Origin: Pseudomonas frederiksbergensis
Lineage (GTDB): Bacteria > Pseudomonadota > Gammaproteobacteria > Pseudomonadales > Pseudomonadaceae
Direction of reading: 5' to 3'
Length of the DNA stretch: 64,000 nucleotides
Assembly: GCF_001874645.1 (NCBI RefSeq)
Contig: NZ_CP017886.1
Location: forward strand, 5,136,501-5,200,500
Below are positions 54,272-63,987 of this stretch, one piece after another (the stretch's first letter is position 1; the number at the start of each line of letters is the position of its first letter). Position numbers and translations under genes: made by a program. Below the pieces are notes generated by a model. It saw only the letters and a program-made list of their open reading frames with translations. It ran no database searches and was not told the origin of the DNA.

Positions 54272-56139
54272 CAATGAGGCCCTCCGGGTCTGCCACGGCT
54301 GATGCGTTCGGCGGCCATCTGTTCGTTGGTCAGCGGAGTGGTGCTCATTTCCCACCAGCTTTCGATGGCTTCGTCATTGCTTGCTTGTACCGTCGGAATG
54401 CCGAAGCGGTTCCACCACACGGTCGAGGAGCCTGGCGGGTAGTAGTTGGGAATCCAGTAGTAGTTCCATTGCAGCACCCGGTCCAGTGCGTGGGCGTAAC
54501 GTAGCATGTCGGCCTGGGTGGTGGCTTTGACCAGACCGGTAATCAGCGTGTCGACGGCCGGGTTTTTAAGCGCCATGTAGTTATTGGCGCCGGGGTCGGT
54601 GGCGGCGGCCGAGCCGAAGTAGTTGTACAGTTCGGTCCCCGGCGAGGTGGTCACCGGGTAGCCGGTGACGATCATGTCGTAGTCACGGCTCATCAAGCGG
54701 TTTACATACTGCGACGAATCGATCCGGCGGATGTCCAGGTTGATGCCGATCTGCGCCAGCGTGCGCTTGTACGGCAGTAGCAGACGGTCCATGCCGTTCT
54801 GGCTGATCAGGAAGGTAAACGCCAGCGGCTCGCCCTCGGCGTTGACCAGTCGGTCGCCATCAGGTTTCCAGCCGGCTTGCTCGAGCAGCGCCAGTGCCTG
54901 CAATTGTTTGTCGCGGATCAGGCCGCTGCCGTCGGTCTTCGGTGCTTCGAATACCTGGGTAAACACCTCGTCCGGAATCTGCCCGCGCAAGGGTTCGAGA
55001 ATCGCCCGTTCGCCGGCATCGGGCAATTGCCTGGCCGCCAGCGTGGTGTTGGAAAAGAAGCTCTGCTGGCGGATGTACAGGTTGCGCATCATCTGCCGGT
55101 TACTCCACTCGAAATCCCAGAGCATTACCAGGGCCTGGCGTACGCGGCGGTCCTGGAACATTGGCTTCTGCAGATTGAACACAAAGCCCTGGGCCGGCTG
55201 CGGTGCCTCTTTGGCCAAATGGGCCTTTTGCAAGCGGCCGTCGTTCAGCGCCGGACCGTCGTAACCGATGGAATAAGCGGTGGCCGAGAACTCACGGTTG
55301 TAGTCATAGGCGCCGCCGCGCAGTACCTGGCGAGCGACATCGGTGTCGCCAAAGTACTCAATACTGAAATGGTCGAAATTGTACAGGCCGCGGCTAACGG
55401 GCAGGTCCTTGCCCCACCAGTCGGCATTGCGTTCGAAGGTAATGCTGCGTCCCGAATCAATTTTGCCGACGCGGTACGGGCCGCTGCCCAGCGGTGCTTC
55501 GTAACCGCCGCCATTGGCGAAGTCGCGGGTTTTCCACCAGTGCTCGGGAAACACCGGCAAGGTCGCGATGTCCAGTGCCAGGGTGCGGTTTTCGTTGTTC
55601 TTGAAGTCGAAGCGGATGGTGCGCGGCGACTCGACTTCGACGCCTTTGATGTCGGCGAATTGGGTGCGATAGCGCAGGCTGCCCTGGGTCATCAGCAGGT
55701 CGAAGGTGTAGCGCACGTCTTCGGCGGTGATGGGCGTGCCATCGGCGAAGATAGCCTTGGGATTCAGGTAGAAACGCAGCGACAAACCATCGTCGGCGCG
55801 CTCCATTTTCTCTGCCACCAATCCGTATACGGTGTAAGGCTCATCCAGCGAACGCTGGGCCAGCGGCGAGTAAATCATCCCGTCGAGCTGAGTTACGCCA
55901 ATGCCTTTGTCGATGTACGGCAACACGTGGTCGAAGCGGCCGATTTCAATCGCCGAGCGGCGCATGCTGCCGCCCTTGGGGGCTTGCAGGTTGGTGTAGG
56001 CAAAGTGACTGAAGCCGGCAGGGTATTTGGCCGGTTCGCCATACACGGTCAAGGCGTGTTGTGGAGCAGCGTTAACGCCTGTGGTGCTCAGCAGCAAGGT
56101 CAGGGCCGTGATGATCAATGGGGGGAAAGCCAGTCGCAT
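54271..56139 (-). CDS. yejA: Periplasmic oligopeptide-binding protein YejA
   Basis: The 622-aa type 5 (SBP_bac_5) solute-binding protein has a signal peptide ([20 protein letters not shown], cleavage near VNA-A). The conserved motif [29 protein letters not shown] and YDMIVTGYP... are typical of the family. In enterobacteria YejABEF imports peptides including microcin C. It is the first gene of the operon; an in-frame ATG 12 codons upstream is possible but adds residues before the signal peptide. Confidence 0.94.
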   Translation of the reverse strand: MRLAFPPLIITALTLLLSTTGVNAAPQHALTVYGEPAKYPAGFSHFAYTNLQAPKGGSMRRSAIEIGRFDHVLPYIDKGIGVTQLDGMIYSPLAQRSLDEPYTVYGLVAEKMERADDGLSLRFYLNPKAIFADGTPITAEDVRYTFDLLMTQGSLRYRTQFADIKGVEVESPRTIRFDFKNNENRTLALDIATLPVFPEHWWKTRDFANGGGYEAPLGSGPYRVGKIDSGRSITFERNADWWGKDLPVSRGLYNFDHFSIEYFGDTDVARQVLRGGAYDYNREFSATAYSIGYDGPALNDGRLQKAHLAKEAPQPAQGFVFNLQKPMFQDRRVRQALVMLWDFEWSNRQMMRNLYIRQQSFFSNTTLAARQLPDAGERAILEPLRGQIPDEVFTQVFEAPKTDGSGLIRDKQLQALALLEQAGWKPDGDRLVNAEGEPLAFTFLISQNGMDRLLLPYKRTLAQIGINLDIRRIDSSQYVNRLMSRDYDMIVTGYPVTTSPGTELYNYFGSAAATDPGANNYMALKNPAVDTLITGLVKATTQADMLRYAHALDRVLQWNYYWIPNYYPPGSSTVWWNRFGIPTVQASNDEAIESWWEMSTTPLTNEQMAAERISRGRPGGPH

Positions 56140-56228
56140 TGTCAGCCTTAAGAGCCGGGTGATCGATAAGCACAATTTGTACGCTAGCGGCGCGTGACTC
56201 GCCAGCCATAATCATTCGATACAAACGC

Positions 56229-56254
56229 AACGGCCCACCAGAAGGCGGGCCGTT
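56229..56254 (-). terminator. Hairpin downstream of the second parvulin gene
   Basis: AACGGCCC (56229-56236) / GGGCCGTT (56247-56254) with a small loop, downstream of ppiC on the minus strand. It probably separates ppiC from the yej promoter. Confidence 0.6.
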
Positions 56255-56276
56255 GTTTGAGCAAATCGCGGATTGA

Positions 56277-56558
56277 TCAGTCCTGGCGGCTGGTCACTTC
56301 CAGCAGGTGGTAACCGAACTGGGTCTTGACCGGACCTTGCACCACGTTGATCGGGGCGCTGAATACCACGGTGTCGAATTCCTTGACCATCTGGCCTGGA
56401 CCGAACGAACCGAGGTTGCCGCCGTCACGGCTCGACGGGCAAGTGGAGTTGGCTTTGGCGATTTCAGCGAAATCAGCGCCACCTTCGATTTGGGCTTTCA
56501 GTTCGTTGCACTTGGCTTCGGTGGCAACCAGGATGTGGCGGGCAGTGGCTTTGGCCAT
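56277..56558 (-). CDS. ppiC: PpiC-type parvulin peptidyl-prolyl isomerase
   Basis: A 93-aa single-domain parvulin, cytoplasmic: ATARHILVATEAKCNELKAQI, NSTCPSSRDGGNLGSFGPGQMV and FGYHLLEVTSRQD. It is very similar in layout to the copy at 40330-40605 and closer to E. coli PpiC (93 aa). Monocistronic. Confidence 0.94.
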   Translation of the reverse strand: MAKATARHILVATEAKCNELKAQIEGGADFAEIAKANSTCPSSRDGGNLGSFGPGQMVKEFDTVVFSAPINVVQGPVKTQFGYHLLEVTSRQD

Positions 56559-56698
56559 GAGAAAATACTCCGTTCTACGTTCAATAAAGTGCTGAGCCTA
56601 CCGGATTCAGTAGTCTATTTCTCGTCAAAGTTCCGTGAATCCATTGTCTGCTTTCGCAGCGTCTTGCCGTCGCGGTCGTCACCCAACATCAACAGCCC

Positions 56699-57580
56699 TT
56701 AGAGACCGATGCCTTTCAAGCGTTCGGCATGCAGCAGATACAACTCGACGGGGTCGATGTCTTTGCGTACCAGGCCTGCCGTTTGATTGATCGCGTCCAG
56801 GTGGTCCATCGGGTAGTCAGAGCGCAGGACCGTGCCCAGGTGCGAGCTGAAGCGGCCGACCATCCCGTCGTTGTGCTCAGTCTCTTTAGTGAAGAATCTG
56901 GAAAACCCGCGACAAAACGCGTGCAGTGGATCGAGCGCATGCAGCCCTTCATCCAATGGGTTGCCCTGCAACGTGCCACTCCAGGAGTAATAACGAACGC
57001 CGTTGACCTGTGCTTCGCCGTTGCCACCCCAGGTCTTCGGCAGGCCTTGAGGGTATTTGGCATTGAACGCAGCGACGCCTTCAGTCGTTAAAGCGTTGAG
57101 CGCAGCGATGGCATGCTGCGGGATTTTCGGAGTGCCGCTGATAAACGACAGGAATTCGACGAACAGGGTCGAGGCCGCCACCGCGACGTGTTCTGGCAGG
57201 TGCCCAGGGGTCAATGCCTTGCGCAAGCAGTCGGCGAGCTCGGAGCCATGGTTCGGTCCGCTGACCGAGGTCACCGAAGCGACGTTTTGGGGCGCTATCG
57301 CTGCGGCATAACGAGCGGTCAGTGCACCTTGGCTATGGCCGATCAGATTGACTTTACTCGCACCGGTGCCTGCCAGCACCCGGTCGATTTGCGCCAGCAG
57401 TTGCTCGCCACGGACCTCGTTGCAGTGAGTGGCCGAGAGGTTGGGTATGAATACTTGAGCCCCAGTGTTCCTCAGTGCCTGTTTGACGCCATGGAAGAGT
57501 TCCAGTTTGCCGATACTTTCGAATCCGAAAAGGCCGTGGACCAGCAGGATAGGGTGTTGCGTGATTGCATTCCGTTGCAT
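56699..57580 (-). CDS. Triacylglycerol lipase-like alpha/beta hydrolase (no visible signal peptide)
   Basis: The 293-aa protein resembles Pseudomonas family I lipases: oxyanion segment HPILLVHGLFGF (residues ~9-20) and nucleophile elbow GHSQG with S83, then the calcium/His region near the C-terminus (MVGRFSSHLGTVLRSDYPMDHLD). Unlike secreted LipA it starts directly at MQRNAITQHPILLVHG without an N-terminal hydrophobic signal, so it would be cytoplasmic or exported another way. No lipase foldase (lif) gene is beside it. Confidence 0.9.
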   Translation of the reverse strand: MQRNAITQHPILLVHGLFGFESIGKLELFHGVKQALRNTGAQVFIPNLSATHCNEVRGEQLLAQIDRVLAGTGASKVNLIGHSQGALTARYAAAIAPQNVASVTSVSGPNHGSELADCLRKALTPGHLPEHVAVAASTLFVEFLSFISGTPKIPQHAIAALNALTTEGVAAFNAKYPQGLPKTWGGNGEAQVNGVRYYSWSGTLQGNPLDEGLHALDPLHAFCRGFSRFFTKETEHNDGMVGRFSSHLGTVLRSDYPMDHLDAINQTAGLVRKDIDPVELYLLHAERLKGIGL

Positions 57581-57841
57581 GTGCGTACCTGTATTCCGTC
57601 AGTTCGAGTGGGGTTCAGGTCCTCACTCTAATGCAGGGCGGCAGGCGAGCGGTGTGCGAAAAAACCGCTAGAAACTGTTGAAAATGGAATAAAAGTAGCG
57701 GGAAAGATCAGATATTGGCGAGGCATTGCTTGGAACATTTAGAGAACTTTTGGTCCGTGATTGGGTGTGCAGCCGTTCCAGAGGTGCCGCTGGAACGGCA
57801 GTGCCAGGCAATTGATCGTTGAGTGCGTGTATTCCGGTTGT
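57581..57841. other. Gap between lipase and DAHP synthase genes
   Basis: About 260 bases: the lipase promoter region and the 3' end of the leftward DAHP synthase unit. I see the 57772-57799 hairpin in it but no gene. Confidence 0.4.
57772..57799 (-). terminator. Hairpin downstream of DAHP synthase gene
   Basis: GCCGTTCCAG (57772-57781) / CTGGAACGGC (57790-57799), perfect 10-bp stem, 8-nt loop, 40 bases after the stop codon. It lacks a T-run. Confidence 0.5.
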
Positions 57842-58921
57842 TCAGATACCCGCTTCAGGCACGCGCAGTTTCAGGCTGGCGTTGCGCAACAACTGCTCGG
57901 TCGCCTCCCAGCCCAGGCAGCCGTCAGTCACCGACACCCCATAGCGAAGTGACTGGCTCAACGGTTGGCAACCCTCAAACAAATGGCTTTCAAGCATCAT
58001 GCCGATCAGTGAGCGATTGCCGTTCAGGCGTTGCTCAAGCACTTCATTGAACACGGCTGGCTGGCGCAACGGATCTTTGCCGCTGTTGGCGTGACTGCAA
58101 TCGACCATGATCCGCGACGCAATCTTCAGTTTCTGCAGGTCATTCTGTAGGTGAGCGACGCTCTGGACGTCATAATTTGGCCCGCGATGGCCGCCGCGCA
58201 GTACCAGGTGTGTATCCGGGTTGCCCTGAGTCTGAATGATTGCCGGGTGCCCCTGGCTGTCGACACCGAAGTGCCGATGCGGATGAGCTGCCGAGCGCAT
58301 GGCATCAGTGGCTACGCCGACACCGCCATCGGTGCCGTTCTTGAAGCCAACCGGCATGCTCAGGCCGCTGGCCATTTCACGGTGAATCTGTGATTCAGTG
58401 GTGCGCGCGCCGATCGCGACCCAGCTCAGCAGGTCATCGAAGTAGCTGGCGGCCATGGGTTGCAGCAGTTCAGTGGCGATCGGCAAGCCGAGGCGGAGCA
58501 TTTCACGCATCAATTCACGGGAGAGGGTCAAGCCACCGACCATGTCGTCGCTGCCATCCAGGTGCGGGTCGTAGGCCAGGCCTTTCCAGCCCACCGTGGT
58601 GCGAGGTTTTTCGATGTAGGCGCGCATCACCACGAGCATTTCATCGCTGACGTCGGCCGCAAGGCGGGCGAGCTTGCCAGCGTATTCGAGGGCGGATTGC
58701 GGATCGTGAATCGAGCAAGGGCCGACGACGATCAGCAGGCGGGAGTCTTCACCGTTGAGAATCGCACGGACCGCTTCACGGTGGGCCGCGACCTGCTGGG
58801 TCAGCGTATGGGTGAGCGGCAATTGCTGCTTGAGTTGCAACGAGCTGGGCAGACGCAGGGTCAGCGCTTCATTGGCTGGGCTCAAGGTGGACAGCGGCAG
58901 AGCAGAGATGGACGAGTTCAT
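57842..58921 (-). CDS. 3-deoxy-7-phosphoheptulonate (DAHP) synthase, class I
   Basis: First step of the shikimate pathway: phosphoenolpyruvate plus erythrose 4-phosphate to DAHP. At 359 aa it has the class I size; motifs are VVGPCSIHDP, EKPRTTVGWKGL, GARTTESQIHREMASGL and MVDCSHANSGKDP. It is one of the aroF/aroG/aroH-type paralogues; which feedback amino acid it responds to cannot be read directly. Its leader contains an aromatic-rich peptide and a terminator, indicating attenuation by aromatic tRNA supply. A 47-aa ORF with a ribosome site lies between the attenuator and this gene. Confidence 0.95.
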   Translation of the reverse strand: MNSSISALPLSTLSPANEALTLRLPSSLQLKQQLPLTHTLTQQVAAHREAVRAILNGEDSRLLIVVGPCSIHDPQSALEYAGKLARLAADVSDEMLVVMRAYIEKPRTTVGWKGLAYDPHLDGSDDMVGGLTLSRELMREMLRLGLPIATELLQPMAASYFDDLLSWVAIGARTTESQIHREMASGLSMPVGFKNGTDGGVGVATDAMRSAAHPHRHFGVDSQGHPAIIQTQGNPDTHLVLRGGHRGPNYDVQSVAHLQNDLQKLKIASRIMVDCSHANSGKDPLRQPAVFNEVLEQRLNGNRSLIGMMLESHLFEGCQPLSQSLRYGVSVTDGCLGWEATEQLLRNASLKLRVPEAGI

Positions 58922-58969
58922 ATTCGGGCTTCCTGGGCTGGCGGCGGGTTCAGTCCCGCGCGCTCGGCC

Positions 58970-59113
58970 CTACTGGGGTGTTCGACAATTGGCCGGGTTG
59001 GCTTCGAGTGTGTGCATGCCACCTGTGGGTGACCGATCGGAGGCGGCAGGCTGTCCCGAGCGGAGGCTGGTAAATCGCCAGGCGGAAAAACTGTCGTAGG
59101 TGGCGTAGTTCAT
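58970..59113 (-). CDS. Small aromatic-rich ORF in the DAHP synthase leader
   Basis: A 47-aa ORF starting MNYATYDSFSAWRFTSLRSG with AAGGAA 8 nt upstream of the ATG, ending 49 bases before the DAHP synthase start. Five of its first 14 residues are Tyr, Phe or Trp. It could be a second leader peptide acting on the downstream ribosome site, or a small protein, or spurious. Nothing downstream of residue ~20 looks conserved-domain-like. Confidence 0.45.
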   Translation of the reverse strand: MNYATYDSFSAWRFTSLRSGQPAASDRSPTGGMHTLEANPANCRTPQ

Positions 59114-59159
59114 TTCGTGATTCCTTGAAGTCAGTGATGTCGCTGAAAAATGTGTGGGG

Positions 59160-59200
59160 CTGAAAAAACAAAACCCCCGGTCGGGAGGCCGACCGGGGGT
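59160..59200 (-). terminator. Attenuator terminator of the DAHP synthase leader
   Basis: Perfect 12-bp stem ACCCCCGGTCGG (59173-59184) / CCGACCGGGGGT (59189-59200), 4-nt loop, then TTTGTTTTTT on the minus strand. It lies ~50 bases after the leader peptide stop and ~240 bases ahead of the gene. Confidence 0.9.
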
Positions 59201-59249
59201 TGAGAATTCTCTGGTAGGCGACCCTTGAGTAGTGGGCGCCGTGTGGGTA

Positions 59250-59378
59250 TCAGGCGCGCCAGTGGCTAAACCAATACCCAAAATAAAAGTTTACCGGTGC
59301 GCAGACGCCATTCACCCGTGCAGCCGCAACCGAGCGCGGGGCGCTGGCGATACGAGGCTGTGAAGGGCTATGCAACAT
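59250..59378 (-). CDS. Aromatic-rich leader peptide of the DAHP synthase attenuator
   Basis: A 42-aa ORF, ATG at 59378, TGA at 59250. The C-terminal part reads NFYFGYWFSHWRA: three Phe, two Tyr and two Trp within 10 residues, just where a stalled ribosome would control the downstream terminator at 59160-59200. This arrangement is that of Phe/Tyr/Trp attenuation leaders (pheL, trpL type). Confidence 0.85.
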   Translation of the reverse strand: MLHSPSQPRIASAPRSVAAARVNGVCAPVNFYFGYWFSHWRA

Positions 59379-59538
59379 GGTCTGTCTCCGATGAATGGAC
59401 CGAGCTTACTAGAGGCGGGTGCGCAGATTCAATCAGAAAATGCTATCGGTGCGGTGGCCAACTTCTATGAGTTAAGCACAGTGCAGCTTTGTGACACACT
59501 CCGAGATTGCTCGCGGGCACTCATCAAGGAAAACGCAG

Positions 59539-60297
59539 ATGACGACACTGACCATCGCCGCCGCTCAATCGATCTCGATTGCCGGGGACCTTCACGCCAA
59601 TATTGCTCGGCACCAACACTTCATTCAGGTCGCCGCTGAGCAAGGCGTGCAACTGTTGGTGTTCCCCGAGTTGTCACTCACAGGGTACGAGCGCGGGTTG
59701 GCGGCGCAATTGGCGATCGCACCGGATGCAGCGGTCTTGCAGCCACTGCGGGATCTGGCTCGGGAGTTGAGTGTCACCACCGTAGTCGGAATGCCGATTC
59801 GTCTGTCGGCCGATTCGCCGGTACTGATTGGCGCGCTGGTACTGGCTGCCGATGGTTCGCTGGGAGTTTATACCAAGCAGCATCTGCACTCAGGTGAGGA
59901 GGTGGCATTTGCGCCGGGTTCGGGCGGCTCTTTGCTGACCTTGGGTAACGATACGATCGCGTTGGCGGTGTGCGCTGACTTTTCGCATGCCAGTCATGCC
60001 GCTGCGGCCGCTGACAAGGGCGCGAACTTCTATGCAGCCGGAGTGCTGATTACCGAAGGTGGTTATGCCCCGGACACCGCTTTGCTGCAGGGGTATGCCG
60101 GCGAGCACTCGATGGTGGTGCTGATGGCCAATCATGGCGGTGCGACGGGCGGCTGGGAGTCGGCAGGGCGTAGCGCAATCTGGGCGTCGGACGGTTCGCT
60201 GATAACGGCGGCCCCGGGAACCGGGGATTTACTGGTGATCGCCCGCCGAAATGCCAGCGAGTGGAGCGGGGAGGTCGTGACCGTGGTCAGTACATGA
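59539..60297 (+). CDS. Carbon-nitrogen hydrolase (nitrilase superfamily)
   Basis: The 252-aa cytoplasmic amidase-type enzyme has the catalytic triad E44 (VFPELSLTGY), K113 (YTKQHL) and C145 (AVCADFSH), all in family contexts. The start at 59539 (MTTLTIAAAQS, AAGGA upstream) is chosen over an in-frame start at 59491 because the family begins with this beta strand. Substrate is unknown; short family members hydrolyse omega-amides or N-carbamyl compounds. The GNAT gene follows 9 bases later and is probably co-transcribed. Confidence 0.9.
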   Translation: MTTLTIAAAQSISIAGDLHANIARHQHFIQVAAEQGVQLLVFPELSLTGYERGLAAQLAIAPDAAVLQPLRDLARELSVTTVVGMPIRLSADSPVLIGALVLAADGSLGVYTKQHLHSGEEVAFAPGSGGSLLTLGNDTIALAVCADFSHASHAAAAADKGANFYAAGVLITEGGYAPDTALLQGYAGEHSMVVLMANHGGATGGWESAGRSAIWASDGSLITAAPGTGDLLVIARRNASEWSGEVVTVVST

Positions 60298-60306
60298 GGA
60301 GGGCAA

Positions 60307-60741
60307 ATGGATTTTGAGCTGCGGCTGGCCTCGGCGGAACATTTGCCGTTTGCGCGAGCATTGACGTGCCAAACCATGCTTGGCTATTACATTCGGCATG
60401 ACCTACCGTGGATCGACGAGGCCTTCGATGTTGCCTGGGCGGGTCGGGAAAACTGGCTGATTTGCCAACATGCATCGGTGCTGGGTTTTACCAGTCTGAG
60501 CCGCGACTCGAAGGCCCTGTACATTCGCGAGTTGCATGTGGTCGAGGCCTCTCGCGGTCAGGGTGTTGGCACCTGGACCCTCGAGCAGGTGTTTTCGAAA
60601 GCCTGTGCAGAGCGCCGTCCGGCGTTGCGTTTGACGGTGTTCAAGGACAATCCCGCGCAAGCGCTTTATCAGCGTATGGGCTTGCAGATTGTCGGGCAGG
60701 ACGACTGTTTCCTGAGGATGGAGCGTAAATGTCCCCGCTGA
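60307..60741 (+). CDS. GNAT-family N-acetyltransferase
   Basis: The 144-aa protein has the acetyl-CoA-binding motif A as ELHVVEASRGQGVGTWTLEQ (R/Q-x-x-G-x-G/A) and the C-terminal beta strand pair RLTVFKDNPAQALYQRMGLQIVG. The substrate is unknown. It starts 9 bases after the nitrilase-family gene, with GGAGGG immediately upstream, so the two form an operon. Confidence 0.9.
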   Translation: MDFELRLASAEHLPFARALTCQTMLGYYIRHDLPWIDEAFDVAWAGRENWLICQHASVLGFTSLSRDSKALYIRELHVVEASRGQGVGTWTLEQVFSKACAERRPALRLTVFKDNPAQALYQRMGLQIVGQDDCFLRMERKCPR

Positions 60742-60877
60742 AACGTCTGTAAGGCGTGTAGCTCAAGCCATTCAAGACGAATTGAAACTTTTTATATAAC
60801 GCTTGCTGCTAGGTCTGTCGGATGCTTTTTGCTAAGGTGTTCGGCAACCAATAAGACCATTATCGCGAGGTGTCTGC

Positions 60878-61519
60878 TTGATTAGGGTGCTAGTAGTCGA
60901 TGACCATGATCTCGTTCGTACAGGTATTACACGAATGTTGGCTGACATCGATGGTCTGCAAGTAGTCGGCCAGGCTGAGTCGGGGGAGGAATCCCTGCTT
61001 AAAGCGCGTGAGTTGAAACCGGATGTGGTGCTGATGGACGTCAAGATGCCCGGGATCGGCGGTCTTGAAGCCACGCGCAAGTTGTTGCGCAGCCACCCGG
61101 ACATCAAAGTCGTCGCTGTGACCGTGTGCGAGGAAGATCCGTTTCCTACCCGGCTGCTGCAGGCAGGTGCTGCGGGCTATCTGACCAAGGGCGCAGGGCT
61201 TAATGAAATGGTGCAGGCGATTCGCCTGGTATTTGCCGGGCAGCGTTATATCAGCCCGCAAATTGCCCAGCAGTTGGCGATCAAATCGTTCCAGCCGAGC
61301 AATGATTCGCCCTTCGACGCACTGTCAGAGCGGGAGATCCAGATCGCCCTGATGATTGTCGGCTGCCAGAAGGTCCAGATCATTTCCGACAAGCTATGCC
61401 TGTCACCCAAAACCGTGAACACCTACCGTTACCGCATTTTCGAGAAGCTTTCGATCAGCAGCGATGTTGAGTTGACGCTGTTGGCGGTTCGTCACGGCAT
61501 GGTCGATGCCAGCCTCTGA
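60878..61519 (+). CDS. gacA: Response regulator GacA
   Basis: The 213-aa NarL/FixJ-type regulator is partner of the GacS sensor, controlling secondary metabolism and Rsm small RNAs. The receiver domain has phospho-acceptor D54 ([10 protein letters not shown]) and the acidic pair DD8-9, T/S and K near 82 and 104. The C-terminal LuxR-type HTH is in [17 protein letters not shown]. The start codon is TTG (60878), as known for gacA of P. fluorescens, with CGAGG upstream. uvrC starts 2 bases after its stop, the standard gacA-uvrC-pgsA order. Confidence 0.97.
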   Translation: MIRVLVVDDHDLVRTGITRMLADIDGLQVVGQAESGEESLLKARELKPDVVLMDVKMPGIGGLEATRKLLRSHPDIKVVAVTVCEEDPFPTRLLQAGAAGYLTKGAGLNEMVQAIRLVFAGQRYISPQIAQQLAIKSFQPSNDSPFDALSEREIQIALMIVGCQKVQIISDKLCLSPKTVNTYRYRIFEKLSISSDVELTLLAVRHGMVDASL

Positions 61520-61521
61520 CA

Positions 61522-63345
61522 ATGACCGACCCGTTTGATCCCAGCGCCTTTCTGTCGACCTGTAGTGGGCGCCCCGGTGTGTATCGCATGTTCGACAGCG
61601 ATGCGCGCCTGCTGTACGTGGGCAAAGCCAAGAACCTGAAGAAACGTCTGGCGAGTTATTTCCGCAAGACCGGCCTGGCCCCCAAAACGGCTGCATTGGT
61701 TGGCCGAATCGCCCAAATTGAAACCACCATCACCGCCAACGAAACCGAAGCGCTGCTGCTTGAGCAGACGCTGATCAAGGAATGGCGGCCGCCTTACAAC
61801 ATCCTCCTGCGAGACGATAAGTCCTATCCGTACGTGTTTCTTTCGGAGGGTGATTTTCCACGCCTGAGCATCCATCGCGGTGCGAAAAAGCTGAAGGGCA
61901 AGTACTTTGGTCCTTACCCGAGTGCCGGTGCGATTCGCGAAAGCCTGAGCCTGCTGCAAAAGACCTTTTTTGTTCGTCAGTGCGAAGACAGCTACTACAA
62001 GAACCGCACGCGGCCCTGCTTGCAGTACCAGATCAAGCGTTGCAAGGCACCCTGCGTCGGCCTGGTCGAGCCGCAGGTGTACGCCGAGGATGTGCGTCAC
62101 TCGGTGATGTTCCTCGAAGGTCGTAGCAATGCGCTGACAGACGAGCTGTCTGCAGGTATGGAGCAGGCGGCGAGCACCCTCGATTTTGAGCGGGCGGCCG
62201 AGCTGCGGGATCAGATTTCCCTGCTGCGCCGGGTGCAGGATCAACAGAGCATGGAAGGCGGGACGGGGGATGTCGATGTCATTGCGGCATTTATCAATCC
62301 GGGCGGCGCCTGCGTTCATCTGATCAGCGTGCGCGGCGGACGGGTGCTGGGCAGCAAGAACTTTTTCCCGCAGGTGGGTATTGAAGAGGATGTTGCAGAG
62401 GTTATGGCGGCGTTTCTTGGCCAGTACTTCATCAGCAGTCCTGAGCGCGACTTGCCGAGCGAATTGATCGTCAATGTGGTCCACGAAGACTTTCCGACCC
62501 TGATCGCGGCCATTGAAGAGCTGCGTGGTCGTGAGTTGACCATCAGCCATCGGGTTCGCGGCACGCGAGCACGTTGGCAGCAACTGGCCGTGACCAATGC
62601 CGAGCAGGCGCTTGGGGCGCGTCTTGCCAATCGTCAGCACGTTGCCGCACGGTTTGAAGCCTTGGCCCAAGTGCTTGACCTGGACGAGCCGCCACAACGG
62701 TTGGAATGCTATGACATCAGTCACTCGAGCGGCGAAGCGACAGTGGCGTCTTGCGTGGTGTTTGGCCCGGAAGGGCCGCTGAAGTCCGACTACCGCCGCT
62801 ACAACATCGAAGGCGTCACGCCAGGCGATGACTACGCAGCGATGCATCAGGCGCTGACTCGACGCTTCAGCAAGCTGAAGGACGGCGAGGGCAAGTTGCC
62901 GGACATCTTGCTGGTGGACGGTGGCAAGGGGCAGTTGTCCATGGCGCGTGATGTGCTCAACGAGTTGGCCGTGCCTGACCTGATTCTTCTGGGCGTGGCC
63001 AAAGGTGCGACGCGCAAGGCCGGGTTTGAAACGCTTTATCTCAATGACGCCGCCCATGAGTTCACCTTGCGCGGGGATTCTCCGGCGCTGCACTTGATCC
63101 AGCAGATCCGCGATGAAGCCCACCGTTTTGCAATTACCGGTCACCGCGCGCGACGTGGCAAAACTCGCCGCACTTCAACGCTTGAAGGCGTTGCCGGGGT
63201 AGGGCCGACACGGCGGCGTGATCTGTTGAAACATTTTGGTGGATTGCAGGAGCTGTCTCGTGCAAGCATCGAAGAGATCGCCAAAGCACCGGGGATCAGT
63301 AAAAAGCTCGCTGAGTTGATTTATGCAAACCTGCACAGCGAGTAG
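61522..63345 (+). CDS. uvrC: Excinuclease ABC subunit UvrC
   Basis: Makes the two incisions around DNA lesions in nucleotide excision repair. The 607-aa protein has an N-terminal GIY-YIG nuclease ([25 protein letters not shown]), a UVR domain binding UvrB ([12 protein letters not shown]), a C-terminal RNase H-like nuclease with [10 protein letters not shown] and [10 protein letters not shown], and a helix-hairpin-helix pair ([19 protein letters not shown]). The ATG is 2 bases after the gacA stop, implying coupling. Confidence 0.98.
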   Translation: MTDPFDPSAFLSTCSGRPGVYRMFDSDARLLYVGKAKNLKKRLASYFRKTGLAPKTAALVGRIAQIETTITANETEALLLEQTLIKEWRPPYNILLRDDKSYPYVFLSEGDFPRLSIHRGAKKLKGKYFGPYPSAGAIRESLSLLQKTFFVRQCEDSYYKNRTRPCLQYQIKRCKAPCVGLVEPQVYAEDVRHSVMFLEGRSNALTDELSAGMEQAASTLDFERAAELRDQISLLRRVQDQQSMEGGTGDVDVIAAFINPGGACVHLISVRGGRVLGSKNFFPQVGIEEDVAEVMAAFLGQYFISSPERDLPSELIVNVVHEDFPTLIAAIEELRGRELTISHRVRGTRARWQQLAVTNAEQALGARLANRQHVAARFEALAQVLDLDEPPQRLECYDISHSSGEATVASCVVFGPEGPLKSDYRRYNIEGVTPGDDYAAMHQALTRRFSKLKDGEGKLPDILLVDGGKGQLSMARDVLNELAVPDLILLGVAKGATRKAGFETLYLNDAAHEFTLRGDSPALHLIQQIRDEAHRFAITGHRARRGKTRRTSTLEGVAGVGPTRRRDLLKHFGGLQELSRASIEEIAKAPGISKKLAELIYANLHSE

Positions 63346-63378
63346 AATGCCCAACTCACCTCGTAGCCAGTTGTGCCG

Positions 63379-63939
63379 ATGAATATCCCTAATCTGATCA
63401 CCGTTCTACGCGTTCTGCTTATCCCGATCTTCATTTTGCTGTTTTACCTGCCGTACCAATGGAGCTACCTGGCGTCCGCCTCGGTCTTCGCATTCGCTGC
63501 GGCGACGGACTGGCTGGATGGCTATTTGGCCCGTCGCCTGGAACAAAGCACACCGTTCGGGGCGTTTCTCGATCCGGTAGCCGACAAACTGATGGTCGCG
63601 GTGGCGCTGGTGCTGCTGGTGCAAGAGCACGGTAACGTGTGGCTGACATTACCGGCAGCGGTCATCATCGGTCGTGAAATCGTCGTTTCTGCTCTCAGGG
63701 AGTGGATGGCCGAACTGGGCGCGCGTGCGCATGTTGCCGTCTCAAACCTGGGCAAATGGAAAACCGCTGCGCAGATGCTGGCGCTGGTGATCCTGCTGGC
63801 CAATCCGTCGGACTTCAGCTTTTGGGTCCTGGTGGGTTACACCTTGCTGATGGTCTCCGCAGGCCTGACGTTGTGGTCCATGGTGCAGTATCTGTGTGCT
63901 GCCTGGCCGCATCTGAAAACCGATGTAGAAAAAAAATAA
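63379..63939 (+). CDS. pgsA: CDP-diacylglycerol-glycerol-3-phosphate 3-phosphatidyltransferase
   Basis: Makes phosphatidylglycerol phosphate, the committed step to phosphatidylglycerol and cardiolipin; inner membrane. The 186-aa protein has about four or five membrane segments and the CDP-alcohol phosphotransferase signature [10 protein letters not shown]...[10 protein letters not shown] (D-G-x2-A-R-x8-G-x3-D-x3-D). The start at 63379 ([11 protein letters not shown]) is the family start; a GTG at 63373 two codons earlier is possible. It follows uvrC after 33 bases. Confidence 0.97.
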   Translation: MNIPNLITVLRVLLIPIFILLFYLPYQWSYLASASVFAFAAATDWLDGYLARRLEQSTPFGAFLDPVADKLMVAVALVLLVQEHGNVWLTLPAAVIIGREIVVSALREWMAELGARAHVAVSNLGKWKTAAQMLALVILLANPSDFSFWVLVGYTLLMVSAGLTLWSMVQYLCAAWPHLKTDVEKK

Positions 63940-63959
63940 AACTTTTTTGAATCAAGGGG

Positions 63960-63987
63960 TTGACGAGACTTCCAAATTCTATAAAAT
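63960..63987 (+). promoter_or_regulatory. Strong sigma-70 promoter candidate at the window edge
   Basis: TTGACG (63960-63965), 16-bp spacer, TAAAAT (63982-63987), then GCGCCAC. In Pseudomonas a tRNA cluster usually follows pgsA, so this probably drives tRNA genes just outside the window. Confidence 0.6.

Noticed and set aside
61492..63144. 550-aa minus-strand frame opposite uvrC
   Set aside because: Shadow of uvrC, which has every expected domain.
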